64,000 nucleotides of DNA from Dirofilaria immitis (GCA_024305405.1 JAKNDB010000068.1:7307501-7371500), one strand, 5' to 3'; shown: positions 24,960-40,919, counted from the stretch's first letter. Numbers and translations are program-made. Notes: generated from the sequence alone by a model not told the origin.

Positions 24960-27900
24960 AGGTACCCGAAGATCGGGGATGTACTGCAAGCTGCGGGCAT
25001 TGTAGGAAAATTCTCGACGACTTAATTATGCTTAATGTCTAATACTAGACAGCTTTTGTCGAGAATCGAAGCGTATCAAAGGTTCGTCAGATTAGTTAAT
25101 TGCTTTCCTGCATTGAGGACAATCTATTGCGTTTCCAGCCATTGAAATGTTTTATTTTTCAATGATACTTAAAATTTGAATAATTTAATTGACAGTATGG
25201 ACTAACTTAAACAAAACAGAAATAAATCAAAAAATTCATTTGTTATGATATATTCCGTAGTAAAGAACATTATCCTCTTGGAAGAAATATTACAATAATT
25301 CTTTATATCTTCAATTAAACCATTCTATTCGATCATAATGGCTAAAAAAATTTGAAAATTAAGTAGCATTTCCTCAACTTGCTTAAGACTTCTGGCACCT
25401 ATTCTTTACGATCGATAGATCATCATACTGATGTTATAATAGCATCTGTGATGAAGTAAACAATTAGAATTTCTTTGTAAATATTCTTAGTAGCTTAAAT
25501 CTGAGAAAATTTCATTTTAATGTTATATAAAAGTTCTGTGATAGATAATGTATTGGAAAATATTAATGATAAAGAGAGTTTCAAGCTAAATAATAGCTAC
25601 ACGGAATCCAAAGAAACGAAAAAATACTTGAATCTTTTTGGGACAACTGGAAGAAAAAAACTTACGGTAAAATGTTTTTTGTTTACTTAAAAGACTTATA
25701 TGGAATCATTCATCTGCTATATATTTTTAAAATTTTTCTATATTTAGTACATACCCGTGCTGAGAAGATGTCAACTATTTTGAAATATTAACCATAAAAC
25801 TGATAAACACTACTGCCCACAGCATCGAAACATTGAATAAAATAACCGAGATTTCTAATACTTTTCATAAAATTGTTAAGTAATTAGGAAAACAATTTTT
25901 TTACGATGGATATACTTCTGATACATTTGGTTCGATAACTGATATCGGTTCAGTGATATTCGAAGAGATTTTAAGGCGGCAGAATCTTTTGCGAAATTAA
26001 TTTACTTCATCAATTTAAAAATGTAATTCTTTTTAGTACATTTTCTTTCTACCTCTATGTGAATGTAAAATAGTAAAAGAAAGCAATATAAGTATAATAA
26101 TCCAATTTTACTTTTCGTTTTAGATGAGATAATATTGAAGTTAAAATATGTATTACGAAATATTTGCTGGTATAGCAAATACTTCGTAATCTTTTAACAA
26201 AAAAGATACAATTTTCAAACTGGTGAAATAATTTAAAAATGAATTAATTTTGTGAATTTTAGATTTTGAGAAAAATCATCTCAAATTGAGGGAATGAATT
26301 AAATAGGCATATTTTAATAACAGCAGATTAACTTGCTCCAGATTGGAATTCGAATTATTCAAATTAAGTTTTAATTATTCAATCCCTCGTTTGACGTTCC
26401 GAGATTCATTTCCGGGCATACACAAGTCGGTACTGCTTGAAGAGTGAAATTTTTTTACTTGCGAATATATATCTCTTCCCTCTGCGAATTATGTATGTAT
26501 TGTTTTGTGCTTGCTGCAAAGCTTACAAATGAAGTGAATGAAAAGGAATAAAATGGCATTGGAATGCAAAAGGAATGCATGCGTGCATGCATTATTCTAT
26601 CAAAACGCTTTTATATAGCACATTGAGAGATTTGTCGCAAGAAAAGGCATTTGCTGATATTCGTATTGAAAGCGATGAATTTGAAATGATAGCGTAACAA
26701 TCCTTGCTCAAATATCATATTCTATAATTGTCGCAGTAGAACGATATTTTTATTCTATGCTTAGTAACAACAAATATATCATATGATAGGAGAAGTAAAT
26801 AATAGCAATGTATTTGATATATTATATCGAACATATACAATTAAAATGGATAGAAATTTAAATTTTAAGAAAAATCTTTTTTAATTTCTACACAATTTAT
26901 AATAATTATTAATTAAATTTTCATCCTATTACTTTTTATCTCTAAATGGGAAAACTAATAAAAATTATTCGCAGATATTTAATAAAAAATAAACTAAAAA
27001 CTTATATATATATATAGCTAATCACTTAATGATAAGTTTGCTAAGTAAATAATAGATTCGAAGCAAACTAACTATTCAGCTATATTTTCACTCATCAATT
27101 CAAGTAATTTTTAATATATCACTATAACTGATCGACGTTAATGATATACACATCAAGGCCTACTACCACTACTTCAAATGTTGTCTCTATAATATAAAAA
27201 CATATCCATTTATAAGTAAATGGTGGAGGTAGATCTATTTTTAAGAAATGTGTATTTATAAGTATGCTACCAGTGATATGAAAGAGCACAAATACACGAT
27301 ACTGTTTGTAGATTAAACTTAGCATCGTTGATAACAACATGCTGCTGAAATAAGTATTATAAAGGTATAATTTCTATTAAAGCATTCTCTTCACTTTTTC
27401 ATTTTTCTAGCAGATCTTTTGTTTTTATCATTATTATTCGCATTTGATTATTCTTATTCATTTTAGAAGTTACTTCTTTAAAATTCAAAAAAAAAAAAAA
27501 AATAGATAAGCGTAACAGTCGTATCGTCGATAACGATAACAAATGACATCGAGGAATGTCTGATGCATGTGATTACTATCTTTTCCCTAATTCCGAATTT
27601 TCATTTTTTCTTCTTTGCTTATCAATACTTTTATGCAGAAAAACGATTGTGTTCTCGAATCATTTACAAATTGTTCTTACTTCAATTTCCCATACATTTT
27701 CAAAAGCATAATAAGTATCATACATTGCAATAGCCATTATGATAATGACTATCGTCATAACATCATATCATAACTATTGCTAATATCTATTGTAATTCAA
27801 TATGAATGATTATAACCTCACTAGACATCTGATAAAAATAAGGGCATGTGAAATTTTAATGCAAATTTTCATTATCCAATTTTCTATCTAACAAGTGATA

Positions 27901-30900
27901 GGCAAATAATTGAACTTTGCTATTTTGGACTTATCACATGCAAACGTCTTATTTAATAGCTACTCTTCTGCCATTCGTATTTTTAAACAGCTTTTCCAAC
28001 GCTTATCAATGCTTACATTTTTAAAATGGAAATACAATGTTAAGGATAGAGTGAAAAAACCATAAAATCATTCTCTCTGAATGAAGAAATTATGACGTAA
28101 TTTAGAACAGGAAAGAAAATGGCTTAAATTATTACTGTGAATTTTTCGGAATAAGATCTTGAAATTCTTGAATGATCATTTCCCAGAATGATTGAGCAAA
28201 TATGTAGGGTATTAAATTCTTTAACTACTGTGTATCATCAACGGAGCAGAATAGCCAAAAATAGAAATCTCTAATGTTTGTATCCAAGAATCTTCATAAT
28301 CCATAAACTTTCAAAGATGCATAATCTAAGATGATATAATGAATGCTGTACGAAAAAAACAAGATTTAAAATCTAATCAGTTCTAAAGGGAACGAATTTG
28401 CATATGAAATACTATTTTCACTGATGAAGATTAATTTTTTTCATCATTAGATATGTTGCTAAGAGTATCACTGCAAAACTTATTCAATTTCACAGTGAAC
28501 GAAAACTTCTAGATTCACGGTGAAATAAGAAACAGGCTTTGTGACAGTCGTACCCAAAGCACCAAACATTTTAATGCGTAGAAAACGGGCCGATAGATCA
28601 AATGATTTTTGAAGTATACAAATCTATAAAACTGTTATATGACTTCAAAACACACAAATTTCAAATTGGTCATAATTATATGAATAATTTTAACAACAAA
28701 AGGAAACTTTCAGGTTTAACAAGTTTTAAATTTTGTATCTTCACATTGCAATATGGATAGAAAATGAAATATACTTCACATGTTGTTTTATAATTCACTC
28801 AAACATAGGTAAATAAATTAATCAATTAAAATTGCTTCAAAATTCAGAAGTTGAAGCATCTAATTTATTAAATTTGAAGGACAATTGAAGGATATAACCA
28901 ACTTTATAATATTGTTTATTTCTAGATTTTTACTAATTTAAGGATTTTGTAATTTAAAGATGATGCAATGTATAAAAGTAGTAAAGTATATATAAAGTAT
29001 TAAAAATTTCTCCGCCACTTGTATTAAATAACTTTATCTTGTCAACATGCTGTAGAAGAAAATTTGAACATAAAATATGTAAATGGATAGAAACAAAAAT
29101 ATAAAGATAATAATGTAACAAAAAAAAAAAGATTTTATGCGAGAATATCAATGGATAGCAGCTATAGGAGAAAAAGAATTAAAGTTGATTTTACGAATAG
29201 CGTAAAGACATTTGCCTGAAAAAGAAAAGTTTCGATTTATGAGAAGTCAAATGAAGTAGTAAGCATATTAAAGCAATCAAAGAAGTGAATAATTATAAAA
29301 TTTGCATTTCTAGATGAATGATCGTGCGAATCAAATAATAGTTTTAAAAGGAATATGAAAATTCTTTCTTTCGTTTTAATATCACAATCTACATATTTAA
29401 ATTTATGATAATATTTTAAGATTAATTCACTTCTACCTTCAATTGAAGAAAAATTCCGTTTCTTTAAAGAAGCGATCAAATTCAGTTAATAGGAAGAAAC
29501 TGTTTAAAAATAAATAATTCGTCTATGTATTTAAATTTAAATGAAAAAGTTTATTTTGTTTAAAAAGTCTCAAAGATATCATTAATATTTATATTATTAA
29601 AATAGAAACAATTAACTACAATTATAATCAGTAACTATAACAAGTAATGATGAGAAAAAAAAATTTTGCATAGATTGGATAGCTGCAAGAATTAAGCTAC
29701 TGAAGTTTAGAATGGAATCAGACTTAGTAGTAGTAATTCTGAAATAAATTACAATGAATGAATATGGGCCATAGGCTGAATGAATTGCTCTATTGCCGCC
29801 AAATGAATAAAATTTAATGCTCATCCTCAAAAGAACATTCTGATTGCTTTCAATCTTAATAAAACCATTGCCCCATTAGAGGAAGACGAATGATAGTACG
29901 AAAAAATTGAAATTTCGTTTTTGATACATGTCTATGGGCAGAATAAGACATCGTTGTAAGAAATGTATTTACGAAAAGTTTTTGAAAAGTTTTAAAGTAT
30001 GATAAATCAATCATAAGAAAGATAAATCAATCATGATTAAGCAGGATTCACGGGAGATTCCAGGTTCTGACCTTTTCTGAGTTCGATGGAAAATCTGATG
30101 CAATAAGAAAGAAAACATTTATTTGGAAGTGACTCTGTATCAAAGCAATTTCTTCACTTTTCTTCCTAATCTGAATGAAATGAGTTTAGTTGACAAATTC
30201 AGCAAAAGTCGAAGAGGAGAATTTCGTAGAAGTTGGCCTCTAATAAAAGCTCAGAGCAGAATATGAGAATTCAGAAGAATGAACGTAGTGATATTTTCGC
30301 TGCTACTATTCTCATTCAAGACTATATGTTCAAGCTTGCCAAGATTGCTTGCAGGCTTCACAGGGTAATCTGACAACTTTGCAATAGAAGTGCATACATC
30401 TCGAGACATTTGGTCTCGGCATATAAATAATATATGTCAGAGAAGAACAGAATGAAGTGAAGTGAAATGGATGGTCCTCCCATCTCGAAATAGATAATCC
30501 AATAATGATTCCTAGATTTATAATGTCATTATACAAAATTATTACATCATGGAGAGCACGACAGGATTGATTTATAAACGATCCATATATTAACAACTAC
30601 TACGTTCATTCGTTTATATTCCCTGAAGGGATTAAATTGAGCAAGTAAAATTAGAAATTTGCATTGAACATGAATGAGTAATACATAATAGACAAGAATA
30701 TATGGAATTGTTTGATGAACGAGATGATTAGGCTGGTTAAGGTCGTTGCTATTTCAATCCTACAGCTTGTGAAAGTTGAATTAACTAATATTGATTGACG
30801 TTTGAATAACTCGATAGATACTTCAAAATTGTCTACTAATACAATCCTTTTTAACTGTTTTAGCATGCATAAAATTTTCATTGAATAATAGCTGTATTAT

Positions 30901-33900
30901 TCTTTTAGGATTAAACTATATGAGGTCAATTTAATTAATTCTGTTTAAGATTCTTAATGTTCGAAATCGAATGGTTCGGATAAAATGATTTAGATATGCT
31001 ACATTATTTTACTATCGCAGTAATGGGACATAAGTTTTGAAAGCTTTGCCGATCAAATGATAATCATACATTGTTAATTATTAATGGAATTAAAAATATC
31101 TAAAGCAATTGCTAAAATCTAAGTTTATTTGGCCATAAATTTTAAAAAATATTATCCGAATTTTGAAAAAGATCTTCCGAATGCTTTTTTAAGAAATATA
31201 AGAAGGAAATAATTGTGCTCTTTATACAAATCATAATCTTTAGTGCTTTCATAGAATTAGATTAGAAATTCATATCTAAAATTATAATGCCCCTCTACTT
31301 AGAATGAAGAAAGCAATGACATCTAATGTTTGCAAATTCCTTAGCAGTTTCTGCAGTATATCAGAAAATGAAATAACAAAAGTCAGGAAATTTTAGAACA
31401 AATTAATTTAGTAAATAAATTGAAATTAAATAAAGTTAACTTAAGTCTCATCATAAAATCAACTTAGATTTCAACCTATCTTTTGCAAAATAAAATTTTT
31501 AAATATTTGCTGCGTCATTCGATTTATAATGGTAATTTTTTTAACTCTTCAAATTTATCATGAAAGGATTTGACAGCGAGGAACACAAAAACAGACTATG
31601 AAGAAAAGATAGCGTGATTTTAAACGTCCTATAAATTCAATGAAGCGCAAGCTGCGATGTTCAATTTTTTTTTTTTTGATATTTTATGAATGTTTTGATA
31701 AAAATTCACATAAATTAGATAATACTTCAAGGATTATGACAAATTTACTATAAAGAAGAAGAAACCTTCAAAAAGTAATCTTGTGCCACTATCGATGTAT
31801 AAGTAGAAAAAAAAACATAAATATCGAAAGTTTTGTCGTTTGTCCATTTCATAACCATTCTACTTTACTAGTTAGAACAAATTAAGTAAGAATGACGAGG
31901 GTAAGAATCTCTGGCCAACTTGATTGTAACTTTGATAGAATATAAATAATTTTTCTATGGCGATATTTTAATTTAAATGGTCTCAATTAACAAAAAAAAA
32001 AAAACTAATGGAAAATAATTTCCTTCAAAGCTATGTTTTCGAATGTTTGTTCGAATTGAATTAATTATACTCGGATTGAATTAAAATTATTTACAAAGAA
32101 TTTTGTAATATAAAAGACAAAACAGATTCTTGTGAAAATTTCTACATTCCAACAATCAATCTTCAACAGAGAATCAAAATAAGTTTCATGTCTTTAAAAT
32201 TTATAGAAAAAAGTTAATGGATAAGACAAGAAGCTTGGGTTTTGTTTTGAATTCTCTATCTCTTCTTTTTAGCTATAATTAAAATCGTTTCTGTACTTAA
32301 TACATCCAGTGAATGCCATATGAATATTATGTGAAAGAAGTTAAACTTAAAATCAAATTTGAAATTTTCTTCAATCTTATTTTATCGTTGGAAATTAATG
32401 TGATGATAATTCCTTTCTTATCGAACAACATTCTGTTTTTGTTTATTATTTATTTGCAAATCAAAAATATATCAAAAAATAAATTGTTTAAACACGATTA
32501 GTTAAAAAATTTCTTTAAGAGTAAAAGTAAAATTTCAAATTATTTCCTTTTTTCGAGTGCAATTAAACAGTAGTTGGAAGGTTGAATTCTTCGGATCACT
32601 CGAACCCATTACTTATTTCATATCAGCAGTTCATGAAATGCTGAAAGATCGTTATTTTAGTTGCCAATTTGATATATCAAACATATAACAGGTTACATCA
32701 TTACCATTTCTTCGTTTATGAATACCGCCTTTTAATTACAGGTCGATGAGGGCTGGCCTAAGCATTGATAATTAAATTCAAAAAATGCATTTTTCCAATT
32801 ATTTATGTGTTTTTTTATTTTAATTACTATTAATCTTTTTTCTATCGTTTAAATTTTACTACTGAATAGAGCTATTTATGGAGTTCTTTCTTCTTCGAAA
32901 AATTTTTAAAAATAATTTTGCTAACAGATTTTATTAAATTACTGCCAAGTTATGAAGCAGTGCAATGATAAAAATAACACTACAGTATTTTTTTGTGAAT
33001 TATAGTTTTTGAATATTTGAAGTCAAAGTTAAAATTATTGAGTCCTTCAAGAAATTATTATCAAATCATTATTAAGGTTCTGTGTGTAACGTAATATTCT
33101 TAGTAAATAGACTTCGAATGATGTAGTTCGACAGTTAAATATGAATTTCAAGAAAGACGAGAAATAAGCATACGAGTAAATAAATCATTAAATAAGTAAT
33201 TACTTGATGTCAATAAATTATGTTAAGGATATCACAATTATAAATAAATAAAATTGTTATTTAAAGTAATTGTGCATTTGCTTTAGAAGCTATGTAACAA
33301 AAGTTAAATTTTATACAATTTGGTCTGGAGATCTGAAAAATTCATGAAATCTTTAAATTATAAAGGGTTTTATAATGCGAAATATAATTAATATTTATAA
33401 TGCAAAATTTACAACAAATTTTTCTGTTGGAGAAAAATTATACTTTCCCATTTTGTCCTCATATTTGAAACACCACGGCGAATAATAATAGCAGTGAAAA
33501 GAAAGAAAGATGGAAGTTTCAATTATCTAATGGGAGGACGGATAAAGGATAAACGTTGGAAAATAGAGAATTTTGGATACGTCGTCTGCCGATCTGTCAT
33601 TTCGCTGATTCTCGCATTAAACAACATTTTTGTACATATAATATTCAATTTCGGAGATGAAAAAAGAGAAATTTTCTCAGCGCTTTGGTGAACAGATTTA
33701 AACAGAATCGAATAATTGAATTGTTTCATTCCTTGCTTACGCCACAATAGTATCGTTTAAGAAAAGTGCATGCTTAATTCTCGAATAAATGTTTTTGTCA
33801 TTTCTTCAAATGTTAAAGTAGGATTTGATAAAAAATAGAATTACATGAATGGAAACCTTAGAATAGAAAATGCATGATATAAACAAAGCGTTGATATTAT

Positions 33901-36900
33901 TAAATGATACGATATCACTGAATACTTCGGAAAGTCTCAGAATGAAAGATGTATAATAAATGTTTGATTTACATATCACTAATAAACTGGTTGAATTAAT
34001 CTTTTCAAGAAATGATATCAAAGGGCGATATACGAGCATATTTATTAAATCATATGTAATATTACTTCAGATGTTTGTAATAGACAAACCTTATTAGTGA
34101 CGGCTTCCAACAATAGCCCATAAATAGATGATCGTGGTAGATAATAGAAGCAAAGATAAATAGATTTCAAAGTAGTACTATTTGACGAGATGAAGAAGAG
34201 AAGAAAACTTGAGTTATTAGTAAGGGAGATGAAGTGAAGGGAAAGTTGTACTAATAATAGTTTCAAGATGACAGAAGACATATATGAGATAGCTTAGGCG
34301 ACAAAGATAGAAAGAATGCGACGACAGATAAAGATGGTATATGGCATTTGTCATCAAATGTGTGTCAGTTAAGTGTCAAAAAATGCGATTACAAATTAAG
34401 TTGATCTTTGCCCTGTGTCGCTAATCACTAGCACATAGATGATAGATGACAGATGACAGTAATGATGGTGATGGATATGTAGTAATTAAACTTAAACTTA
34501 TACTAATATTAGCGGAACATTTCTGGATATCTCTGATTTATAGAAATAATCTCTGTAGTTTCTCATAGTCTTCTATTCTACTTCTCTTGGACATTAAAAC
34601 TTTATTTACTCTTCGAAGATATTTAAAATATTGACATGGCATAGAAAATGGCTCGTACAATTCAGTAATCTCGAAATGTGATAGATTATAAATATTCAGA
34701 AATGTTAGCTTGCAGAAGCATAGATCATCTATTGGTTGACGGCGTTACAATTAGTCACTATGATTAGTTGACATTACAGTTAGTCAATGACTTTAAAAGA
34801 ATAATTTAATGATAAGAATAGTAAATTCCTCTTCCAAAGAACATTAAATGATTGAACCTTCATTTCAACAATATTACAATTAGTCAAAAGAAATTTAAAT
34901 AAATGTGTTCTATATATTGTTTTAAAAAGTAGGAAAAACATGAATACATTGTTGCATTGGCTAAATTCAAAGCGAATAGAAAGAAGACTGAATATATATT
35001 TGATAGTTCTAGGCTATGCGCCAATAAATCAAATGAAGGAAAAGTAGCCAGGAACTCATTAGCTTTATGCCATAGGAACAGTAATGAAAGATATAAATTC
35101 TAAAAATATATTTAATCATTCAAACCATACATATCAAATCTAACAAAAGAAAGTAAGCCTTGTTTGTTTGACTAAGATGGCATATAATTAATATAGGGTA
35201 AACATTTTTATTTTTCTCTTCCTATAAATAAGGAAAATAATTAAGAGGAAAATTTCTTTCTAAATCGAGCAGATATTTTTGAATCGGCAAGTTGATACTA
35301 TCTATCTATTTGAAGAGTTCAGAAAATCTATCTAATTTTCATAAGTAACATTTCCTTTTAATAAATGAAACACTCTACTGGAATCATAGTTATCGATAAG
35401 AATTGTGAAATTGTTTCAGATGATAGAACATGTGAAAATATTGGGCAATATTTATATTGGGCAATATTTGAACTAATATTTGAATAAACAAACCTTTCAA
35501 GCATCGATCAAAGGTTTGTATAATAGATTAAAGAAATAAAAATTTGAATTTCAAACGTAAAAGTAGGGTTTTTAAGCGAAATAGAGTTATGATTGCAAAA
35601 ACTACTAATCGTTTATTTATTAATGTGAACTCTGCAACATGACGATATTATAAGTTTTCTTTCAGGTTGAATAATATTTTTGAAAAACAATCACATTAAG
35701 TTGGATCTGAGTCTGATTCATTTGGCTAGCGAATGAATCTTTACATTTGATGATCGATTGTGAACGAAGAATGATTATAAAGGAGATTTCTCCTCAAATT
35801 TATCACTCACTTATGTCAATATAAAATTTCGATCGATCGTTTGATTAAAAAAGTTATATATGATTTTTCTTGTTAAATATTTTACGTGGATGAAAGCCAA
35901 AGTTTCCTTCGTTATATTTCTTCATTTTTGTGAAGCATTGAGGAGCTTTAAAAAATAAATATCTCTATATCGCAAGAAATTATTTATAGTTATTGGCGCA
36001 ATTTTAATTTATTTCAAATTTCTTCTCATCAAAATGTTAAGAATGCGAAGAGAAAAAGACAAATATAAGTTGGCTCTTTAAAATTTATAAGGCATCGCAT
36101 TTCTTTGTGCTTTTCTCACTTTTAATCGCCATCCACTGATCGATTTTTTCTTTTTGTTTGCTATTTTCTTTCCATCGAACAAGGTCACTTCAAAATGTCC
36201 TTTTACCTGTCAAAAATTCATTCATTCCTTGATCGAAGAAGCCCAAAATAATAATGTTTTTTTGTGAAGATGAATAGTATTAGTTATATAAATTGCATGC
36301 TATTATACACTCACAACCCAATTACTAGATCAGAAGGAGTGGAATCGTAGTGGCGTATTAGTATCCTTGTTCGATATTTGTATTCCAAAAAATAATTTCC
36401 AGGAAATTCTGAACAATACATTCATCAATCTTTTTGCTGATTGTAGGAGAGAGGAGAGAATTTGTTCATCAAACTTTGTTCACTTTTTCATCAATGAAAA
36501 GCGATAAAAATTTTTACAAATCAGCACTACTTTCATACAAATACAATTCTTTACTATTGTAATCATAAATTTTTTTTTTTTGATTTTGAAATAAATTTTA
36601 TGAAAAAAAAATTGAGGAATTTCATCTTTATCGAATATCGATTGTCGACCTGTTTTTTCTGCTTTAGTATCATGAAGGCATTGTCTGATTCAATGGCATG
36701 AAGTTAAATTTAACTAATTTGTTGATAAAAATGTTTATCCACCAGATGCGTGCTATATGATGTTTAATAAAATTATGAAAATTTTATGTATTTCGGGTTT
36801 CAGAAATAGATGAGACATAGGAATTTGCAAATGTTGAATTGTTCCTTAGTGTACATAAAAGCTGCATCTCTTATTTCTATATTTTACTTTTCATGAGAAA

Positions 36901-39900
36901 CGCAATATGCTTATTATATAGCGATATTCTCACAATGCATTAATAATTACGATAGTAACGGATGCATAAGATGACATTTGGCGTAATATAATACGTATGA
37001 GGTCATCATTTCGTTCTTCCATTTTGGAAAAACTAATTGAAGTAAATGGAAACTCAATCAATGATTTCATACTTCGAAATACCTATTGCTACATATAGAA
37101 TAATACAAAGCTACATAATAATACCGGATATACTGGATAGGCAGAAGGTACAAGGTCAAATAAGGTAGAATAAATTCATTGGATTTCAAAAGTAGCTATT
37201 GCCAAGGATATATCCTGTTATAGATGATGCTCGTTTCGCCATATCATGATGAGTTGTGGTACTAGCTTCTAAATGCATAAGTTCCATTTCCTCAACAATT
37301 ATGACAAAATGATTGAATTATGATTGGGCTGAATTTTTCATTTTTTTTATGAAGTCGAATTCTGAATCAGAAAGCTTTTTTTGGAAAATTAAGTACTGGA
37401 GAATTAGACTGAAATTGATTCTTTCAATTCGTTGCATGCGAAATTCAATCAAAAACCGCTTCCCTTCATGAAATCTTAAAATAATGCATAGATTTCATCA
37501 TAAAGAAAAATGTTATAGTGATTATTATATTACAAACAAACTAAAATAAAATATTGAATATGCAGAAAAGTAATATCAGTTGTAGCATAATTAAGAAATA
37601 GAAAAGAGATAATTCATATCATTGTTTATAACCATATTTATTGAAATGAAATTGCTACCATTATCGTTGACAATCGGTATGATACGATATCCATATTCTT
37701 TGTGCATTTCCTTCATAATCCTATTATCTTATACAGTCACTCTGAATGAATTAATTTCAAAAATATTATGATAATTAAATTCACGGAACCAAATCCTAAT
37801 AATGCACTTTATTGCTCAGTTCAGCTTAAAGTTTAGATTTACAACCAGAAAAACCAATGGATTATAAAAATATTTAATAAACAATTCGAAAAAATAAAGT
37901 ATTTCAATGAAAACTAAATTAGAATGCTTCTGATATCATTAAACAAGCAACTAAAATTAAGAAGCAGCAATAGATGAAAAAATTGTATACGTATAATCCG
38001 GGCATTAAGTACGCTGTTGTCATTGGTAAATCAGATCTCTCTTCTGTGAGAAAAATTGCTTCATTATCAAAATTTGGAGCTCCATCTACCGATTAAGAAT
38101 GTAACATTTTTAGGAGTTATTGGCACCTTCTTCAAATCATATTCTGAATTTTAAAGAATCCTCTGAATTTTTAAGAAAATCTTTTCTGAATTTTTAGTAA
38201 AATTGTATTTTAAAAAATCTTTGATAAAAATGAGTACAAGAAAATTTATTCTCTTAAACTTTAATTTTTCATTTACTATATAGTGAAAATATTAATGTTT
38301 ATTTATTCTCATAAATATAAATCTCTTGCGACTAATGCACAGTTATAGAGCTATCACTTTTTCCCACAGTTTTTTTTTCCATTTATAAAATCGCATTTTT
38401 ATTATTTTCATCCGCATGAAGCAATGTATGTCACCATTCAAACAACCTGTGAGTGACCTGCAGAAAGTGAAAATTGCTAGCTTACAACAAATTTCCCGAC
38501 ATTCGAGAATGTTATTTAGCCCATTAATGCAAGTCCAGCAACTTTTTAACTTACAATCTAAAAATTGAAATTGTGAAAAATGAGAGATAAAATATAGATT
38601 TTTCGAATTATTATATTTAAAATCATTTGAATTTTTTTCTAACAATAAATGTGATCAGGTACTATTGGTTAAGAAATTATTATAGATAATGAAATTTCTG
38701 GATGTCTTTATCATTAAACATCTAACTACTTGAAAACTTGAAAAACTGGGTATAAGTATATCAGTGAAGTACATTTGTAATTAAGATATAGAGAGGAGAA
38801 ACGAAATAAAGTGAAATTATTCTGTAAGTGAATGTTGCATGAAGTGAAAAATTTTCAAATTCTTAGCGGAAGACCTTTTTCCAGATCAAACCTTGAATCG
38901 AATTGAATAGTTTTTAAATAATCGTTCATTCGAGAAATCATATCAGAAAAATTATCCCACTTCTTCATAAGACACAGTATTTTTTTTCCGTTTTAATCCA
39001 TTTTCAATCAAAATATTTTAATTTGCTCCATCATTTTAGAATTTTATTTCATTTGTATATTATATTCTGGTCCGATCTTTTAACCTTCCAGCATATTCGT
39101 TAACCTATGATAGATTGATGATATTAGTTTAGAAAATTGATTTTCATAAACTTTAGAATCTGTTCCTGATATTCTAACACCATATTTGTCATAAATCAAT
39201 ATCGTTTTGTACCAAATTCGTTATTTCCAGTCAGATTTGTTCAAATAACATCATCAATATTGCAAAGCTAGCTCAAAGGCTGGAGTGTCCACAAGAAAAG
39301 TAATCAATCTGGAATTAGATAGAAAGAGCGGAAAGTAAAACAATGGACAGGATACAGTAAATATCCGTGTGCGGAAAATGATTTATGAATAACACATCTA
39401 TCAATTATATCAAAGAGCATCATTGCAAATACGGACTATTACTTGTTTCAAAAAATTGAATGTACAATAATTTATCGATTCAATACGTTTCAACCGAATT
39501 TCTAATTTCATTTCAAATTTTAAAAATTTTTCCTATAAAAAACATCACTAAGGAAATTTTCTAACAAGTCGAAAAGTTCGGTTCTTCGTCTTCTGCTCTG
39601 CATATTTTAAAATTTTCATTTCTTTTGTACATAATAAAACATAGACTTAGATGGGTTACTCTCATATCTGATCTTCATATGAAACCCACATTGGATACAC
39701 AGTCATCGATCCGCCTTAAAAATCTGCTTTCAGTAAAGTGTTAAAATTAAAACTTTTTTTCGGAAAGAAGTTTTGTAATTCAGAAAGTTTTCCTTTACGA
39801 TTTTTGGCAGAATAAAATATATCAAAAGTAGTTTAACAAGTCTTGAAGGAAACGCGGATAATTAGTCAAACTTATTTTCAAACATTTACTTTAAGTTTAC

Positions 39901-40919
39901 AAGAATGATAATTTAGATGATAATGATTATTTCAATTAATTGAGTCTAAATTATACATCCGATTCTCGCTTTGCTCTTTGATCAAATCAGTACACTCCTT
40001 AATTTTTATCTATCCATGAGCAAGAATTTTGGATGAATGCCGTTTGTGATAAACGATGTAGTAATGATATCACTTAAATATCATGACCTCAAAATGAGTT
40101 ATGTATTAATATGACAAAAGAAATCAAGGCATCAACTGAATCTATAAGTTATCGAACTTACAGGTTTTCAATGTTATTTTAGAAGCACTATGTAAAAAAG
40201 ATGAGAAATAAATAACTGTCTTTCGTCTGATGAAGAAAAGGAATAAGGCTGCAAGACAACCATTAATCTTCCATATTAAAATTTATAATTCTACTGCAGG
40301 CAAATACTTGTTGGTAGGTAAAATGAGACTGAGATGATAATTTCAGGCTAAATGAATACAAATCTTATATAGTCAATAGAATGCTTCAAAAACTTTTTTC
40401 GTGAAGGAAACAAAAATTCTATAGAAAACAAATAGATATTTTAAAACCTTACAATAAACAAAATTTCATATTCGAAAAGATGATTAATAGCTAAGATAAC
40501 GAAAGTATTCTGGAAAAAAGCAAAGTTTGACAAAAAAGTACTTATGATAAGATCTGCAGTAAATTTGAAAACAAATTGGACCGAAAGTCGAAAACACTAA
40601 ACGATTAACATAATAGTGGTGATGTTCAATACATAAACAATAAACGTCAGATAAAATACAGCAAAATTTTAAATTTTATAAGTTGCAAAAAATCGCCAAG
40701 AATCTAACAATAAAAAATGTGATAATTAATGGTGCAAAAATTAATTAGCCAAATAAGAAACACAGTAAAAGGATTTAATTAATTATTTGAAAAGAAAATT
40801 CACATAAAATCTAAAAAAGTTTGAGTTGTTTCAAATTCAAACATAAAATACTGCAACATTTCTGAAAACATTTAATCCAAATATTGATAAATCTCAGATG
40901 GTGAGATTTAACTGAAATA
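24960..40919. other. Long gene-poor intergenic region
   Basis: About 16 kb of AT-rich sequence without a recognised gene. Open frames are below about 100 codons and F/I/L/K/N-rich. The one with unusual composition is a cysteine-rich frame at 38343-38645 minus (see findings). There is a short TA run near 27003-27016 and A/T homopolymers (for example near 27488-27501). No tRNA, rRNA or transposon coding remnant was recognised. Confidence 0.6.

Noticed and set aside
24755..25042. Open frames of 81 and 86 residues on both strands
   Set aside because: They are translations of the TACA/TA/GT microsatellite (rows of YIHT or MYVC).
30330..30596. Minus-strand frame of 88 residues with several cysteines
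   Set aside because: Cysteines are scattered, and there is no signal peptide, splice sites or family pattern.
33806..34281. Two adjacent minus-strand frames, the upper one starting like a signal peptide (MSSVILKLLLVQLSL)
   Set aside because: Composition is uniformly hydrophobic F/S/I/L as in AT-rich noise. No splice logic links them.
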